13,273 bases of DNA from an uncultured bacterium (lineage in GTDB: Bacteria; Actinomycetota; Actinomycetes; S36-B12), in NCBI GenBank assembly GCA_903954205.1, contig CAJBMR010000163.1, forward strand, positions 1-13,273. Direction: 5' to 3'. The translations under genes were made by a program, and so were the position numbers. Positions 1 through 7,000 of this stretch are shown one piece after another (within the stretch, counting starts at the first letter, position 1; every line of letters begins with the position of its first letter). The notes under the pieces are model-generated. The model was not told where the DNA came from. It worked only from the letters and a program-made list of their open reading frames with translations, and did not search any database.

Positions 1-100
1 CCTTGGGGCCGAGGGTGACCTTGACGGCGTCAGCGAGCACGTTCATGCCACGCTCGAGCGACCGACGGGCCTCCTCATCGAATGCGATGATCTTTGCCAT
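1..100 (-). CDS. groEL: GroEL chaperonin, N-terminal fragment
   Basis: Only the first 33 codons lie in the window; the gene continues beyond base 1. The reading begins MAKIIAFDEEARRSLERGMN and continues through a VKVTLGPK-like stretch, the highly conserved N-terminus of the 60-kDa chaperonin, which folds cytosolic proteins in an ATP-dependent double ring. The ATG at 98-100 is preceded on the minus strand by GGGAGG, about ten bases upstream. No groES lies directly upstream: the neighbour is a divergent membrane-protein gene. This is therefore probably the stand-alone groEL copy common in actinobacteria rather than a groES-groEL operon. Two CIRCE boxes upstream indicate control by the HrcA heat-shock repressor. 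The identity is secure from the sequence; the paralogue assignment is inference. Confidence 0.95.
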   Translation of the reverse strand, partial: MAKIIAFDEEARRSLERGMNVLADAVKVTLGPK

Positions 101-171
101 GGGGTGAGGTTCCTCCCGGGACGATGTGAGGGGGAATCCCCTCCTTCGCGGCCGGCGCCCGCGACGGACGA

Positions 172-188
172 CCCCGCATCGGGCGGGG
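172..188 (-). promoter_or_regulatory. GC stem-loop in the groEL leader
   Basis: CCCCGC at 172-177 pairs with GCGGGG at 183-188 around a five-base loop. It falls in the predicted 5' untranslated leader of groEL, about 70 bases before the start codon and downstream of the predicted transcription start. It could stabilise the leader or be chance in GC-rich DNA. It has no following T-run, so it does not look like an intrinsic terminator. Confidence 0.35.
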
Positions 189-204
189 CCTCACCGGCCT
201 AGTG

Positions 205-231
205 CTGTCACTCTGACTGCTCGAGTGCTAA
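205..231. promoter_or_regulatory. CIRCE operator, second (degenerate) copy
   Basis: CTGTCACTC, a nine-base spacer, then a perfect GAGTGCTAA half-site. The right half matches the CIRCE consensus TTAGCACTC-N9-GAGTGCTAA exactly and the left half matches six of nine bases. It lies seven bases from the stronger CIRCE copy, giving a tandem arrangement. It sits at or just downstream of the predicted groEL transcription start, a usual place for HrcA binding. Confidence 0.75.
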
Positions 232-235
232 TACA

Positions 236-264
236 TTTTTAGCACTCTCGGCCCGAGAGTGCAA
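236..264 (-). promoter_or_regulatory. groEL promoter overlapping CIRCE
   Basis: On the minus strand, a TTGCAC -35 box (259-264), a 17-base spacer and a TAAAAA -10 box (236-241) form a sigma-A-type promoter that almost coincides with the strong CIRCE. HrcA bound there would block RNA polymerase directly. The predicted start is near 229, leaving a leader of about 130 bases. Confidence 0.65.
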
Positions 265-265
265 A
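239..265. promoter_or_regulatory. CIRCE operator (HrcA-binding site), near-perfect copy
   Basis: TTAGCACTC, a nine-base spacer (TCGGCCCGA), then GAGTGCAAA. It matches the inverted-repeat consensus at 17 of 18 half-site positions. CIRCE is the binding site of the heat-shock repressor HrcA. It lies only 27 bases before the start codon of the plus-strand membrane-protein gene, so HrcA might affect that gene as well. Confidence 0.93.
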
Positions 266-292
266 CCGGGTCGGCTTACGCCGTAGGGCACG

Positions 293-781
293 ATGATTGC
301 CGTGACCGACCCTGGACCGGCCCCGGCGACCGCGGTCAGCCCCCGGGCCCCAGGTCGCGGCCTCGTGATCGCCGGCTCCATCCTCGTGGGGCTCTACCTC
401 CTTCCGGCGGTCGTCTTGATCGGGTGGTTCCTCTGGGGACTGGCCGCGGAGGCCGGCGCCATGGGGATGGTCTTCCCCTTCTGGCTGATGGCCCTCCTCA
501 TCCTCACTCCTCTATGGATCGTCGGTATCGCTCTCCTCGGGGCGGGGCGCACCCGGCAGCGCGGGCCGGTCAAGGGGGCCGTCCCGGCGTGGATCCTCGC
601 CGTGGGCGGCATGCCGGCGATCTGCGTCCTGCTGACCGCGGCGATCTCCCTGCTCAGTGCCGGTCAAGAATCCCTCGGCGGGGCGGCTTTCGCGCTCATG
701 GTCATCGGCATTCCGGTGCTGACCGTGCTCGCACTGCTGTCCGGGGCCTGGCTGACCTGGGGAAAGACCAGGACCGCCTAG
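293..781 (+). CDS. Four-helix integral membrane protein of unknown function
   Basis: No family was recognised. The 162-residue product has a proline/alanine-rich N-terminus (about 1-22), then four hydrophobic segments near residues 24-50, 60-84, 98-122 and 129-155, and a short basic tail. A positively charged loop (around 86-94, GRTRQRGPVK) separates the second and third helices and by the positive-inside rule is probably cytoplasmic. The ATG at 293 has a weak AGGG at 285-288; an in-frame GTG at 302 is an alternative start. It is divergent from groEL and its 5' flank contains the CIRCE pair, so heat-shock co-regulation is possible but unproven. The hydrophobic architecture and codon pattern support a real gene. 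No catalytic motif is visible. Confidence 0.75.
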   Translation: MIAVTDPGPAPATAVSPRAPGRGLVIAGSILVGLYLLPAVVLIGWFLWGLAAEAGAMGMVFPFWLMALLILTPLWIVGIALLGAGRTRQRGPVKGAVPAWILAVGGMPAICVLLTAAISLLSAGQESLGGAAFALMVIGIPVLTVLALLSGAWLTWGKTRTA

Positions 782-851
782 TCCGGGCAACGTCGTGTCA
801 CGACCCGGAGACTCGATCGCGGAGTTCACCTACGGACCTGATGGGGTGAGC

Positions 852-947
852 ATGGCCGACCACGTCGTGGACCTGCTGGTGCGGCCGCCACTCGTGGAAC
901 TGAGGGAGAGATCCGGCCAGGGGGCCCAGCCCCGACGAGCCGACTAG
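852..947 (+). CDS. Possible small protein, 31 residues
   Basis: An ATG at 852, five bases after a GGGG/GGGTGA ribosome-binding-like sequence (843-849), opens a frame beginning MADHVVDLLVRPPLVELRER and ending in an Arg/Ala/Asp tail. Codon third positions are mostly G or C, as in neighbouring genes. The TAG stop overlaps the stop of the convergent DUF3263 gene within one CTAG, exactly as happens at 4021-4024 between two better-supported genes. The frame could extend back to a GTG at 795 (50 residues). No family was recognised; it may be a chance frame in a 162-base interval that otherwise has no gene. Confidence 0.33.
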   Translation: MADHVVDLLVRPPLVELRERSGQGAQPRRAD

Positions 948-1246
948 CGGGCGTCGAGATCGACGCCGAGGCGCCGGGCGGAGCGCACTCGCTGGCGAGC
1001 GGACCGCATGCGGCGCAGGCGCTTGACCAGCATGGGGTCGAAGGCGAGAGCTTCAGGCGTATCGATGAGGCCGTTAAGAATTTGGTAGTAGCGGGTCGAG
1101 CTCATCTCGAAGAGGTCGCGGATCGCCTGCTCCTTCGCGCCGGCGTACTTCCACCACTGGCGCTCGAACTCGAGGATGCGGCGATCACGATCGGAAAGCG
1201 CGGCTGCTGCCTGATCGTGGTCGAGGCGTGCAGCGCCCGAGTCCAT
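944..1246 (-). CDS. DUF3263 family protein
   Basis: The product has 100 residues. The core from about residue 17 (LSDRDRRILEFERQWWKYAG) through the AKEQAIRDLF, TRYYQILN and DPMLVKRLRRMRS segments is the DUF3263 domain, a small actinobacterial family of unknown function. The SxTRYYQ stretch after a helix resembles a helix-turn-helix, and the tail is strongly Arg-rich, so nucleic-acid binding is a reasonable guess only. The start is fixed by AAGGAG (1255-1260) eight bases upstream of ATG 1244-1246; a longer frame from 1369 would run into the end of the upstream channel gene and is unlikely. It lies 82 bases downstream of that gene. A TACGAT -10-like box at 1304-1309 could give it its own transcript. 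From memory, DUF3263 genes are often found near groEL, as here. Confidence 0.9.
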   Translation of the reverse strand: MDSGAARLDHDQAAAALSDRDRRILEFERQWWKYAGAKEQAIRDLFEMSSTRYYQILNGLIDTPEALAFDPMLVKRLRRMRSARQRVRSARRLGVDLDAR

Positions 1247-1328
1247 GCTGACGACTCCTTCGGGGGAAGACGGACGCCATGTGGCACCCGGAGTGGTTTC
1301 GCCATCGTAGGAGGTGGCCCCGGTCAAG

Positions 1329-2240
1329 TCATTCACCCGGCGTGCCGCGCGTCGCGGAAGGCTGGTCAAGACGCTCCGCGATGCGCTTCACCTGCTCTTC
1401 CATGGTGCGCAGGTGACCCAATACATCTTCGAGTCGCGGTTCCTCAGCGGAGAGCACAGCGCCAATCGAGGGAGAGGGATGTGGATCGACGGGCGACTGT
1501 GACTTCTGAGACTCCTGTGACGAGTTGCCGGAGTTCGAGGAGTTGGATGCATTGATGAAGCGGCTCGCCACGGCAGCCGTGACGGCTCCGACCGCGGCCG
1601 CGCCGGTGAACATGATGAGGACCGCAATGACCCGGCCCCCCACGGTCACCGGGGTGAAGTCGCCGTAGCCCACCGTCGTGACGGTGACGAAGGCCCACCA
1701 GGTGGCGTTGCCGAAGCTCTTGATGTTCGCTCCGGTGGCATTGATCTCGAACATGAGCGTGAAGAGTGCGCCGAAGAGGACCACGAACGTCACGGCATAG
1801 ATGGCGTAGAGGCCCACGATCTTCGCCAGGGCATTACGGTCCCTGGCCACGCGCATCACGGCGGTAATCACGAGCAGGATGCGCAGGGGCGGGAAGAGCA
1901 GGGCGATCATGAGCGGCCAGCTCCGCTTGACGAAATTCCTCTTCTTCGGATCCAGCACGAATCGGATGGAGAGGTCAACAGCGAAGATGCCCCACGTGAT
2001 GACGCTGATGGTTACGCCTTCGGTCCGATAGATCGGCGACAGGGCAGGTGACCAGGTGAAGAAGGTCGAGACCAGCCAGCTGATGGAGACGATGAACATT
2101 GGGACGGAGGAGACCTGGTCGTACCAGCGCTGAGCGGGCGTCTGGGTCGCGGGGTCGGGCCCAGCGAAGTAGCGCTTCCAGAAGCCCGGCGGCTTGGGGG
2201 ACTTCTGGTCGGAGTCCGAGGTGGGAGCGGGACCGGCCAT
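1329..2240 (-). CDS. Potassium-channel-like membrane protein (Ion_trans_2 pore)
   Basis: The 303-residue product is built like a six-helix potassium channel. Hydrophobic segments lie near residues 47-63, 75-94, 107-133, 141-165 and 202-225, with a pore helix (178-188) and a textbook selectivity filter, TTVGYGD, at 188-194. The segment at the S4 position (120-135) carries four arginines without the regular every-third spacing of voltage sensors, so voltage gating is doubtful. After the pore come a Ser/Asn-rich linker (230-250) and a likely coiled coil (268-292) that could assist tetramer assembly. GAGAGG lies eight bases before ATG 2238-2240. The upstream CPBP protease gene ends 26 bases away, so the two are probably cotranscribed. 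The K+ role is inferred from the filter; the gating stimulus is unknown. Confidence 0.9.
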   Translation of the reverse strand: MAGPAPTSDSDQKSPKPPGFWKRYFAGPDPATQTPAQRWYDQVSSVPMFIVSISWLVSTFFTWSPALSPIYRTEGVTISVITWGIFAVDLSIRFVLDPKKRNFVKRSWPLMIALLFPPLRILLVITAVMRVARDRNALAKIVGLYAIYAVTFVVLFGALFTLMFEINATGANIKSFGNATWWAFVTVTTVGYGDFTPVTVGGRVIAVLIMFTGAAAVGAVTAAVASRFINASNSSNSGNSSQESQKSQSPVDPHPSPSIGAVLSAEEPRLEDVLGHLRTMEEQVKRIAERLDQPSATRGTPGE

Positions 2241-2266
2241 GGACCAAGCCTCTCAGACAGGCGCGC

Positions 2267-3016
2267 TCACCCGCCGCTTCGCCGCCGCCACCGGATGATC
2301 GTCCACGAGAAGAAGTACCCCATGCCGTTGGTCGCCCAGTGCAGGCCCATGGGCGCGAGGACGCTGCCCGAGACCAGGCGCAGACCCGCGAAGATCACGC
2401 CAGCGATCGTCGTCGTGAGCACCGAGAGGGACACCGCGAGGATGTTGCCCCGCCTGCCCTCACCCACGACTGACCCCAGGGCGGCACTCTGCTCGTGCGT
2501 GCCGATCGACGGCAGGATGTGCCACAGGCCAAAAAGGATTGCCGAGATGACGATCGCCCAGGTGATGCCGAAGCGGCGAGCCAGCATAGAGAAGAGCACG
2601 GCGCGGAAGGCGATCTCCTCGAACAGGACCGTGCCGAAGGGCACCTCCACGAGCGCCTGGAACATCAGTCGAGGGCCGCTCATCTCAGCGACGCGCTCAT
2701 CGTGCATGGCATTGCGGCCCTTCCGGAAGGACGCCGCGACCAGGTAGCCGGCGGTGACGACGACCACGCACCCCGTGCCCCACAGGAAGCCGGGGACCAG
2801 ATAACCCCAGCCGAGCCCCATGTCGGTCCAGCTATTGCCGTCGAGGAGGCCAATCGCGAGGACCCCGAAGGAGCCTCCGATGGCCCACAGCAGGTAGTGA
2901 CCCTGGGGCGCCAACCTGTTGTTGATCACGTTGAAGGCGATGAGCGCCGCGATGAGCAGCGCAAGGGGCCACCACGGCAGGCCCGACACCTGTTCTGGAG
3001 CCGTGATGGTGAGCAC
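2267..3016 (-). CDS. CPBP family intramembrane metalloprotease (Abi/Rce1-like)
   Basis: The 249-residue multi-spanning membrane protein carries the CPBP motifs in order: EExxxR (E133, E134, R138 in FEEIAFRAVLF), FxxxH (FGLWH, H166) and HxxxN (HWATN, H226 and N230). In the Rce1/Abi family these residues form the intramembrane active site for protein cleavage; bacterial members are implicated in peptide maturation and bacteriocin immunity. The substrate here cannot be told. The start is GTG 3014-3016 with no clear ribosome-binding site, but TAGGCT lies six bases upstream, consistent with a leaderless mRNA. It heads the apparent operon with the channel and DUF3263 genes and is divergent from the TIGR03089-like gene. 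Confidence 0.9.
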   Translation of the reverse strand: MLTITAPEQVSGLPWWPLALLIAALIAFNVINNRLAPQGHYLLWAIGGSFGVLAIGLLDGNSWTDMGLGWGYLVPGFLWGTGCVVVVTAGYLVAASFRKGRNAMHDERVAEMSGPRLMFQALVEVPFGTVLFEEIAFRAVLFSMLARRFGITWAIVISAILFGLWHILPSIGTHEQSAALGSVVGEGRRGNILAVSLSVLTTTIAGVIFAGLRLVSGSVLAPMGLHWATNGMGYFFSWTIIRWRRRSGG

Positions 3017-3022
3017 CCATGG

Positions 3023-3028
3023 AGCCTA
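3023..3028 (-). promoter_or_regulatory. Predicted -10 box of a leaderless promoter for the CPBP gene
   Basis: TAGGCT on the minus strand ends six bases before the GTG start at 3016, so transcription would begin on the start codon. The same TAGGCT-N6-start layout occurs at 13238, and TAGCCT-N6-start at 9878. No convincing -35 box was seen. Confidence 0.5.
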
Positions 3029-3032
3029 CGAC

Positions 3033-3038
3033 TAGCGT
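3033..3038 (+). promoter_or_regulatory. Predicted -10 box of a leaderless promoter for the TIGR03089-like gene
   Basis: TAGCGT ends seven bases before ATG 3046. This favours 3046 over the upstream in-frame ATG at 3019, which would lie before the -10 box. Only four bases separate it from the opposing -10 at 3023-3028, so two polymerases could not occupy both. Confidence 0.4.
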
Positions 3039-3045
3039 GGGAGTG

Positions 3046-3768
3046 ATGACGCCGTACGCCGCCCTGCTCGAGCGCACCCGCAGGGATCCCGCATCCCCGC
3101 TCCTCACCTATCGAGACCTCGCGAGCGGCGAGCGCATGGAAATGTCCGCGGCCAGTCTCGCTAACGCCATAGCCAAGACGGCCGGGATGCTGCGCGATGA
3201 GTTGGACGCCGATCCCGGCTCGGTGGTCGGCGTACACCTGCCCTTTCACTGGCAGCGGGTGGTCTGGCTGGGCGCGTGCGCAGCCACGAGCACGGTCTTC
3301 GCACCCGGTGCCGATCCCGTCGAGTGCGATGTCCTCGTCGTGGACCGCGCGCGCCTTGACCTGGCCGGCACCGCGCGCGAGGACGTACTGGTCTCCCTCG
3401 CCCCCTTCGGCCTGCCCGAGCGGGCTGAGGTGCCGCCGGGGGTTATCGACGCAGCAGTCGCGATGCGCGGGCACCCCGATGTCTTCGTGGCATGGGAATC
3501 GCCGACCGAGTCGACAGCACTCCTGAGAGAGCCTGACCGCAGTCTCAGCCACGGCGATGTCATGGACCTGGCCGGCGCGGAACTGTCGGGACGGGGTCTC
3601 GGAGAAGGCGAGCGCTTCGCCCTCGTGGACCCCGACCGGCAGACGGATCTGCTCGCGCTGGCAGGTCCCCTTGCTCACGGTGGCGCAGCGATCCTCCTGG
3701 CTCGGCCCGAATCAGGAGATGTGGCGGCCACCCTGCGCGAAGAAGGGGTGCGGACAAGTGCAGACTGA
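3046..3768 (+). CDS. TIGR03089 family protein (ANL-like N-terminal fragment)
   Basis: The 240-residue protein resembles the actinobacterial TIGR03089 family, which looks like only the first part of an acyl-adenylate-forming (ANL) enzyme. Family features visible are the opening with RRDPASPLLTY, the segment ELSAASLAN-like (EMSAASLANAIAKTAGMLRD), the LPFHWQRVVWLGA stretch and a late ALVDPDRQTDLLALAGPLAH segment. The serine/glycine-rich ATP-binding loop and C-terminal lid of true ANL enzymes are absent, so catalysis is doubtful. A start at 3046 fits the -10 box at 3033; GTG 3037 or ATG 3019 would add up to nine residues. It is followed after four bases by the serine-ladder gene. From memory, the family sits beside an LCP gene in M. 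tuberculosis (Rv3268/Rv3267), matching the LCP gene nearby. Confidence 0.8.
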   Translation: MTPYAALLERTRRDPASPLLTYRDLASGERMEMSAASLANAIAKTAGMLRDELDADPGSVVGVHLPFHWQRVVWLGACAATSTVFAPGADPVECDVLVVDRARLDLAGTAREDVLVSLAPFGLPERAEVPPGVIDAAVAMRGHPDVFVAWESPTESTALLREPDRSLSHGDVMDLAGAELSGRGLGEGERFALVDPDRQTDLLALAGPLAHGGAAILLARPESGDVAATLREEGVRTSAD

Positions 3769-3772
3769 CGAC

Positions 3773-4024
3773 ATGAGCAAAAGGCACTCGCGATGGAGTA
3801 TCGGCTCGACGAATTCCATCCTCAGCATCGGATCCCGCAACTCTGTGCTCTCGATTGGCTCCGTGGGGTCAGCACTGTCGATCGGGTCAATTGGTTCGTT
3901 CGCCAGCGTGCTGAGCGTCGGATCCTTCGCCAGCGCCGGATCGATCATGTCCAGCCTGTCGCTGCTCTCGGTGATGTCGCACCGGAGCCGTCGCGGGCTG
4001 GGCTCCGCGCGACCGTCTCGCTAG
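3773..4024 (+). CDS. Small SxxSxx repeat protein (serine-ladder, SIGS repeats)
   Basis: No family was recognised. The 83-residue product has serine at every third position from residue 6 to residue 72 without a break: 23 serines in perfect register. The position after each serine is mostly I/V/F/L/A and the next mostly G, L, A, N or M. A nine-residue super-repeat of form SxLSIGSxx is clearest in residues 9-41 and drifts later to SVLSVG, SFASAG and SLLSVM. Basic ends flank the ladder (SKRHSRW; SHRSRRG...RPSR). There is no Asp, Glu or Cys in the whole chain. No signal peptide is evident. Serine codons in the ladder come from both classes (six AGY, seventeen TCN), arguing for selection on the amino acid. 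TGA-CGAC-ATG spacing to the upstream gene and the lack of a strong ribosome-binding site suggest translational coupling. Confidence 0.85.
   Translation: MSKRHSRWSIGSTNSILSIGSRNSVLSIGSVGSALSIGSIGSFASVLSVGSFASAGSIMSSLSLLSVMSHRSRRGLGSARPSR
4021..4024. other. Shared CTAG: overlapping convergent stop codons
   Basis: The palindrome CTAG is read as TAG at 4022-4024 by the serine-ladder gene and as TAG at 4023-4021 by the amidase-SpoIID gene. The two genes overlap by four bases, leaving no room for a terminator between them. Confidence 0.9.
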
Positions 4025-7000
4025 AGGACCTTGGCGATGCGCGTAGGGCTGCTCGCCACCGGCGTGCTTCCGTCCATGACTACGACGCGCCAGCCGTAGG
4101 TCGTGCCCTTGCCCCCCACCGGGACTCCGAAGGTGAACCTGCCATCGTCGGTCGGAGTCGTGGACGCCCGATCCTGCCACGACCCTCCGTTGACCTGGAC
4201 CTGCCGCACGACCTTCAGGCCGGCGCGTGGCTTCTTGATGACACCCGAGAGTGTCACGAGGGTGCCGTCCTTGACGTCGCCCGCAGGATTGGCGACGAGA
4301 GTCACGCCGCCCTTGGGGACCGGCACAGGCCCGACCACATCCTGCTCGGTGATCTTGCCGACGTAGGTGGAGCGCAAACCCAACTTCGAGCGGAACGCCG
4401 ACGCCGACACACTCGCCGTGCGCCCATCCAAGCTGCGAGCAGTGAATTCGCGAGCGGCTCCGGACTTGAGCGTGCGCGTGATCTTGACCGTCATGATGTC
4501 GGGGATGCCGAAGATGGACGCCATCGAATCCTGTGTCACGGAGACCGACCAACTGCGATACGGATTGCCGGGGGCGTTGTAGCTCCACTCGTCCGCGACA
4601 TTGGTAGCCCAGGGCGTGTCAGCACCGCCCCAGACCTCCTGGGCGGAGTTGGTCATGCCGTTGGTTGCGGCCGTGTAGAAGGCGTTGATCGGCTTGCCCT
4701 GGAAGAGCGCCGTGAGACCCGATCCACCGCCCTTGCGCGTGGCATCGACGGCCTCGGCCCAGCGATTCGGATCGCCGTACTGGCTTTCCGCGAGCCAGCC
4801 GCGGAACGTCTGGTCGTACTTGGGGCCGTCGCCGTCATCCATGTGGCAGCCGCAGTCGGAGTCCAGTCCGCGCGTCACCTGCGATAGGGCGTAGGAGCGC
4901 GAGGCGATGGCCTGCGACTCAAGGGCAGCATCCGGCCAGGTGGGATTCACCTCGGCGATGCCCTTGAGGTACTCGTCACCCAGGCGCAGGGTGTTGACCA
5001 CAGCGAGGCGGCGTCCACTGGAGGTCTCCAGCGAGGTGAGGTCGACGCTGCCGTAGCGGTAGCGGTGTCCCGTGCTGGCAAAGGACTCCCCCGGCCCGGC
5101 GACATTAAGCAACGAGGGCGCGGCACCGGTGCCTCCGGGATCGCGCGTGCCCGACCAGCGGATAGTGACGACGCGACCGCGCCCGAGGCTCTGCGCACTC
5201 GCACCATCGGTGCGCCTGACCGTGACGTACCTACCCGACGGGGCGAAGGAGAGATGGGCATCCGTGCCGAGCAGGAGGGTCTTCTGCCCGAAGGAAACCT
5301 CCATCCGCGCACCCGAGCCACCGAGTTCCTCTACGCGCGCGTGAGCCTGGGGGGCCTGGTAGAGCAGGCCGATGCGCACATCCGTCTCATCGGGGTGGTC
5401 TGCTACCGACACACCCGGGTAGTAGTACTCCACGATCCGCTTCGCGGTCCACTTCTTGGGGTCCTCGGTCGCCATGGCGAAGGCACCCCACTGGGATAGG
5501 CCCACGCCGTGCCCATAACCGGTGCCGTCGACGGTGAACTGCTCGGGAGGCGTGCACGGATCCGGTGGTGAGTCGGCCGTCGCCGCGATGCGTGCCACGC
5601 CGGACCACGGGAAGAGTTCCTTGCCGTTGCTCGATGCCGTGATCTCGAAGGTGTAGAGACCCGGCGGGACCTGCTTGCCCTTGGAGTCGCGTAGATCCCA
5701 GGTGAAGGGCACGGTGGCGGCGACCGGGGTCGATGCCGACATGGTGCGCACGGGGTCGCCACAGGCATTGGAGACGGTGAGCGTGGCGTCCATCGGGCCG
5801 ATCGAACGCGGACTCACGACGATGTCACCGCCCGTGCCCCACGGCACGCGATCACCGGAGATGGAGGGCGGGAAGAAGTTGCGTCCCTGCCGAGCGGAGA
5901 CGGCCAGGCGAATGTGGTTGAGCGTTGGCCTCAGGAACTCACCCGGGCACGAGGTCGATCCGATGTCACCGTGGCCGGCGATCGTCTTGGACGTGACCTT
6001 CTCCCCGGGCCAGTACATCGACGTGGTCCCTTGGCCGGGCCCAGGTCCGGCTGAGGTGAGCACTGCCGAGCCAAGGGGGTTGACATCGTTGAGCTCGAAC
6101 TTCCACGCGATGAGATCGCTGATCGCGTCGAGGATCTTTTCCTTGGCGGGGGCGTCGGGATTGAGGGTGTCGGCGTTACCGAGGAAAGACACCGCGAAGG
6201 TCTCGGCGTTGAACCCTGAGGTGTGTGCACCGACCACGGCCCGGTCCATTCCACCGGCGCGCCCCTCGTAGAGGCGGCCGAACCGGTCGACCATGAAGTT
6301 GTATCCGAAGTCGTTGACCTGGATGCCCTCCGTGAACCACGAGTAGACGTTGCGCATCTGCTGGGCTGCTTGAGCAGGCGTGTAGTCGTTGGTGGATACG
6401 ACGTGATGGACGAAGGCGACCTTGATGGTGTCGGAGTACGTCGTTTTGCCGCTGCGCAGGGACTCGTCCGCTCCCCACTGGGCACGCGTGATGATCGGCG
6501 GTCGTCGTACCGCGGCCTGAGCGGACGACGCAGGCAGGCTGGACTCCAGCGCGGCGTCTTCCGGGCGGACCGGGTTGTCGATGAGCGAGATCTGGGTGTC
6601 TGCCGGCACAGCACCCGAGGGAGTGTCGACGCGCACCTGGATGCCGTCTGCGCCATCGGTGACGACGGGCTCGCTGGCATAGCGCGCCCGCTGGCCCTCC
6701 TCGGTATTGGGATCAGGCATGTGCTCGCTGACGGGAAGTTCCATCCACGGCAGCCACTCACCGTCTTGGCGCACCCGCATGACGATGCGCGTGGCCGGAT
6801 CGAAGGGCTCGGCGGCAGTGATGCCCACGAGCCCGAAGGAATCGGTCGTGGTCGGCGGGATCGCTGCTGCAGCACGTAGTGCCGGCGCAGCCCGGGGTCC
6901 AATGACAGGTCGCTCGTGGGCGTGGTCCTCGCCCGCCATGGGCACCGGGGTGCTCGCGGCTGGCGTCGCGGCCAAGGCGCCCGAGGCAATGCCGTCGAGC

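Noticed and set aside
782..851. Terminator after the four-helix membrane protein gene
   Set aside because: No GC stem followed by a T-run was found in this interval.
1247..1369. N-terminal extension of the DUF3263 protein
   Set aside because: The internal ATG at 1246 has a strong AAGGAG at proper spacing, and the extension would overlap the channel gene and is not part of the family domain.
1689..1880. Voltage-gated classification of the potassium-channel-like protein
   Set aside because: The S4-position segment has arginines at 120, 130, 133 and 135 without a regular every-third array, so only the pore assignment is supported.
3019..3045. Nine-residue N-terminal extension of the TIGR03089-like protein from ATG 3019
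   Set aside because: The predicted -10 box at 3033-3038 lies inside this stretch and the family similarity starts later. It cannot be fully excluded without start-site mapping.
2926..3678. A 250-codon minus-strand open frame
   Set aside because: It is antisense to the TIGR03089-like gene and overlaps the CPBP start; its composition is shadow-like.
3790..3990. CRISPR or simple DNA tandem repeat in the serine-ladder region
   Set aside because: The repetition is in the amino acids; codons vary from unit to unit and there are no direct repeats with unique spacers.
3793..4887. Long plus-strand open frame overlapping the amidase-SpoIID gene
   Set aside because: It is antisense to a gene with clear catalytic motifs, has no recognisable domain, and reads as the Arg/Ala/His-rich shadow typical of GC-rich DNA.
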